Both the position numbers and the translations under genes were made by a program. From the NCBI GenBank assembly GCA_947561715.1, contig OX387197.1:9669001-9733000 (forward strand): a stretch of DNA of 64,000 nt, given 5' to 3'. Source of the stretch: Ascidia mentula. Taxonomy: Eukaryota; Chordata; Ascidiacea; Phlebobranchia; Ascidiidae. Shown here in pieces: positions 61,601-64,000 of the stretch. The number at the start of each line of letters is the position of its first letter. Positions within the stretch are counted from its first letter, which is position 1. The notes under the pieces were generated by a model. It was not told the DNA's origin, made no database searches, and saw only the letters and a list, made by a program, of their open reading frames with translations.

Positions 61601-64000
61601 GCCACAACCCATTCCTGCGATGGTACGGAATTACCCGCCCTATCAATCTGATGGTGCAATGATCACATGGTTGGCGACATTGCAAAATAAACTAAACGCC
61701 AAACAACGAAAAAAGTCAAAAATGAAAGCGGGCTTGAATCGCTCGTGTAATGCAAGCAAGATACATGGGTTGGCGCGGATTCATCGCACGTAGCATTCAT
61801 AAGATTGGTCTTTCGCGACATTGCGAAGATTTTTGAACGACCGAACGACGAAAACTCGAATCCGTCAGGCTTACCGAAACGAGCACGGTGTAAACAGCTG
61901 TGACATGCTGCTGCAACAAGAGAACTTATCCGGATTGACTTCTAAAAACAACTGGCAACCTTGCAAAGATCACCGGAAAAGGCCAGGAACGCAAACAAAC
62001 TCCTGACGATGCATTACGAAACCCCAACAGTTCCATTTTTACTTTAGAATAAATGTAAACGAAATCCCGTACAAATAAATGTCAATTTGGACACTGTACG
62101 ACCCCAGTGCAACAAGCCGCGGCTACAAATATACCTTGTCATATGGGACATAAAAACACACCGCATTACCGGATAATGAAATTTGATGCGCATTGTTACA
62201 AATTACATCTTTTCTTGGTCGCTCAGGGACTAGGGATTATTTTAAAAGGGCCAATTTATTGGTTTTATTTATAGACATTCCGACCTTTGGCTTACAGAAA
62301 CCGATGGAATAACCTTGTTCGCCCGAGCGTAACCAAGCGAGGAAACACCTCATTTTTCCATTGACATTTTTCTAAGAATGAAAGGTATTTATGCTTCTGA
62401 AAACGGGATATCGTATTTGTCATTTAGTTGAAATAATGTCGTGCACAACTGAGAGACATTTCTAATCCAAAATAGTCCATCTCTGCATTTCAAGTAGCTT
62501 TGTTTGTTTCGATTGTAATAATTCTCACAACAATAAATACCTTGAAACCAAATGTACAAGTTGTACGTACAGTAGGTGTATATTTTATTGTCCGACGAGT
62601 GCTGGCTGTGACCGACGCCAGTCTTGCAGACACACAGTCTCTTGCCTGAACCCTTTCATGTGTTTCCAAACAAGTCGTTTCTAAGCATTGCCCTTGTTGT
62701 TAGCGGGTCAGCGGGGAGGAAATTTCGGTACGCCACTGCGTAAAACCAAGACAGTAAGTTCTCCGTAACCCAACACCGTCCGCACGTGGGCGCTGATGCT
62801 CGGTTTTGGTCGGACGCGACGTCAACCGACGGCGACAACATTAGAACCCAGAATGCTTGACTGCAGTTGGTAAATATGGGTTTGCTCCCAGTCCTTGACC
62901 TCGCATAGTTGTGCGTTTTCTACGTGAGGTTGCATGCTGAGCATTCGTCCCAAGAACCAGAGGAATAACTTAAAATAAGAACGCCGAATTTCTGTCTTTG
63001 AGTGAAAAATGACACGCTTGCCTGTATTGCTCAGCGACCTGCGGGATGCGTCTATCGCCAAGTACTCGCCTTCGAATTGTTAATGGGCTACCAGCATGGG
63101 TTCAACACGTCGTCCTGTCCATCACAGCCCTTGATGGAAAAACTTGTTTTTTTCTGTACTCGGTGACTCTGTCTATATTGGAATATTGAAATAATGTATT
63201 GATCTAATAGAAGCCGCTGTAGACAAGATTCCAAAACCAATCCTCATAAATAAGTGACGATGAGTTTATTTTCGTCGAACACATGCCAAAACACAAAAAC
63301 ATCTGAAGATTAGATACAAAGGAAACAGGTTCACCAAAGAAAGGCGACACCAATAAAGCGGATGTTTTGCGACCGAGAAAAGAAATTAAACGAGCTGAAA
63401 AAGAGTTGGCACAAACAGTAGAGTATTTACAAATATACGAAATATATTAAGTAGGACAAACCTTGTGTAAATGTACAAAAAAAAATATCTTTTTAGGAAT
63501 TTTTGTGGCATTTCATTTTGAATTTCATCAGTACATGTTAATTGCAATTATTGTGTACAAAATTTTCCTATACCCGCTGACTTAATTTTATGAATCTTGA
63601 CACAAATATGCGGGGGGAAATTATAGTATGCAATTATATGCTCGAAAAGTGGTAAATATTTAAACAAAGCAACATTTAACCTGTTGGCAACGATATATGT
63701 AGAAAAATCAAAAAGCACACCGAGGAAATGGAACTAATACAGCACAAACAAACCACTGACTGTTAAGCAACAGTATCACGCAAAATAACAAGGCTGCCCT
63801 TACTTGGCGCACAAAGTAAGACATTACCACGCCCACAAAATCCCGAAATCCACTTCAAAAAGCTTCGACTAAAGCCGAATTGGATCGGTAGCTCCATTCG
63901 GGCAAATCTTAGACTTTTTTGGGTAGCGCCCCTGTGAAGTACGCCGACACAATGGGTGGTGGGGGTTGGGTTTGCGGCTGGAAACGTACGTTGTTGGGTC
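52640..64000. other. Gene-free region upstream of Patched
   Basis: In 11.4 kb I find only short open frames without family motifs or coherent splice phases on either strand. It is best read as intergenic and distal regulatory DNA of Patched, possibly with non-coding first exons. A Gli consensus lies at 55668-55676, and a one-mismatch version (GACCACACA) near 54465-54475. Confidence 0.45.
55668..55676 (-). promoter_or_regulatory. Candidate Gli binding site 3 kb upstream of Patched
   Basis: TGGGTGGTC on the plus strand, an exact Gli 9-mer about 3.0 kb upstream of the proposed Patched start codon. Confidence 0.42.

Noticed and set aside
62822-63061. Minus-strand frame with a hydrophobic SYFKLFLWFLGRM stretch
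   Set aside because: Single short segment with no continuation in flanking sequence and no recognised family.

Overview
The window is nuclear DNA from an animal. Its genes have many introns with GT-AG borders. They encode animal-only proteins: a SVEP1/polydom-type matrix protein, a Rab27 GTPase and the Hedgehog receptor Patched. Intron sizes are bimodal, with a class of about 54-60 nt beside kilobase introns. With a single Patched and a single Rab27 in view, this suggests a compact invertebrate genome. A tunicate or another invertebrate deuterostome is my best guess, and it is inferred, not proven.

Layout. (1) 32-22580, minus strand: a SVEP1-like gene from its signal peptide to the fourth sushi domain, running off the left edge. 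Seventeen exons could be placed with matching phases. (2) 5225-20641: a 15.4-kb intron of that gene. It holds three complete plus-strand genes (8943-11473, 14373-15860, 18118-20018) for related seven-helix receptor-like proteins of a family I cannot name, and a hAT-type miniature transposon (13379-13823) with a perfect 8-bp target duplication. (3) 23256-26515, minus: an 11-exon gene for a divergent type II membrane O-fucosyltransferase-like enzyme. (4) 27423-29694, minus: a five-exon Rab27. (5) 32353-52639, minus: a 28-exon Patched gene, complete except that its 5' end is tentative. (6) 52640-64000: no gene recognised, only the far upstream region of Patched.

The four conserved genes lie head to tail on the minus strand and the receptor-like trio is antisense inside one of them. 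I see no shared pathway linking all genes. Patched is the Hedgehog receptor, and three exact Gli 9-mers in introns 1 and 2 and upstream would fit the known Hedgehog feedback on Patched. SVEP1 is a secreted matrix protein, Rab27 acts in vesicle secretion, and the fucosyltransferase-like protein should act in the Golgi or ER lumen. All exon borders were read by eye from splice consensus, phase and homology recalled from family knowledge. No transcript or database was consulted.
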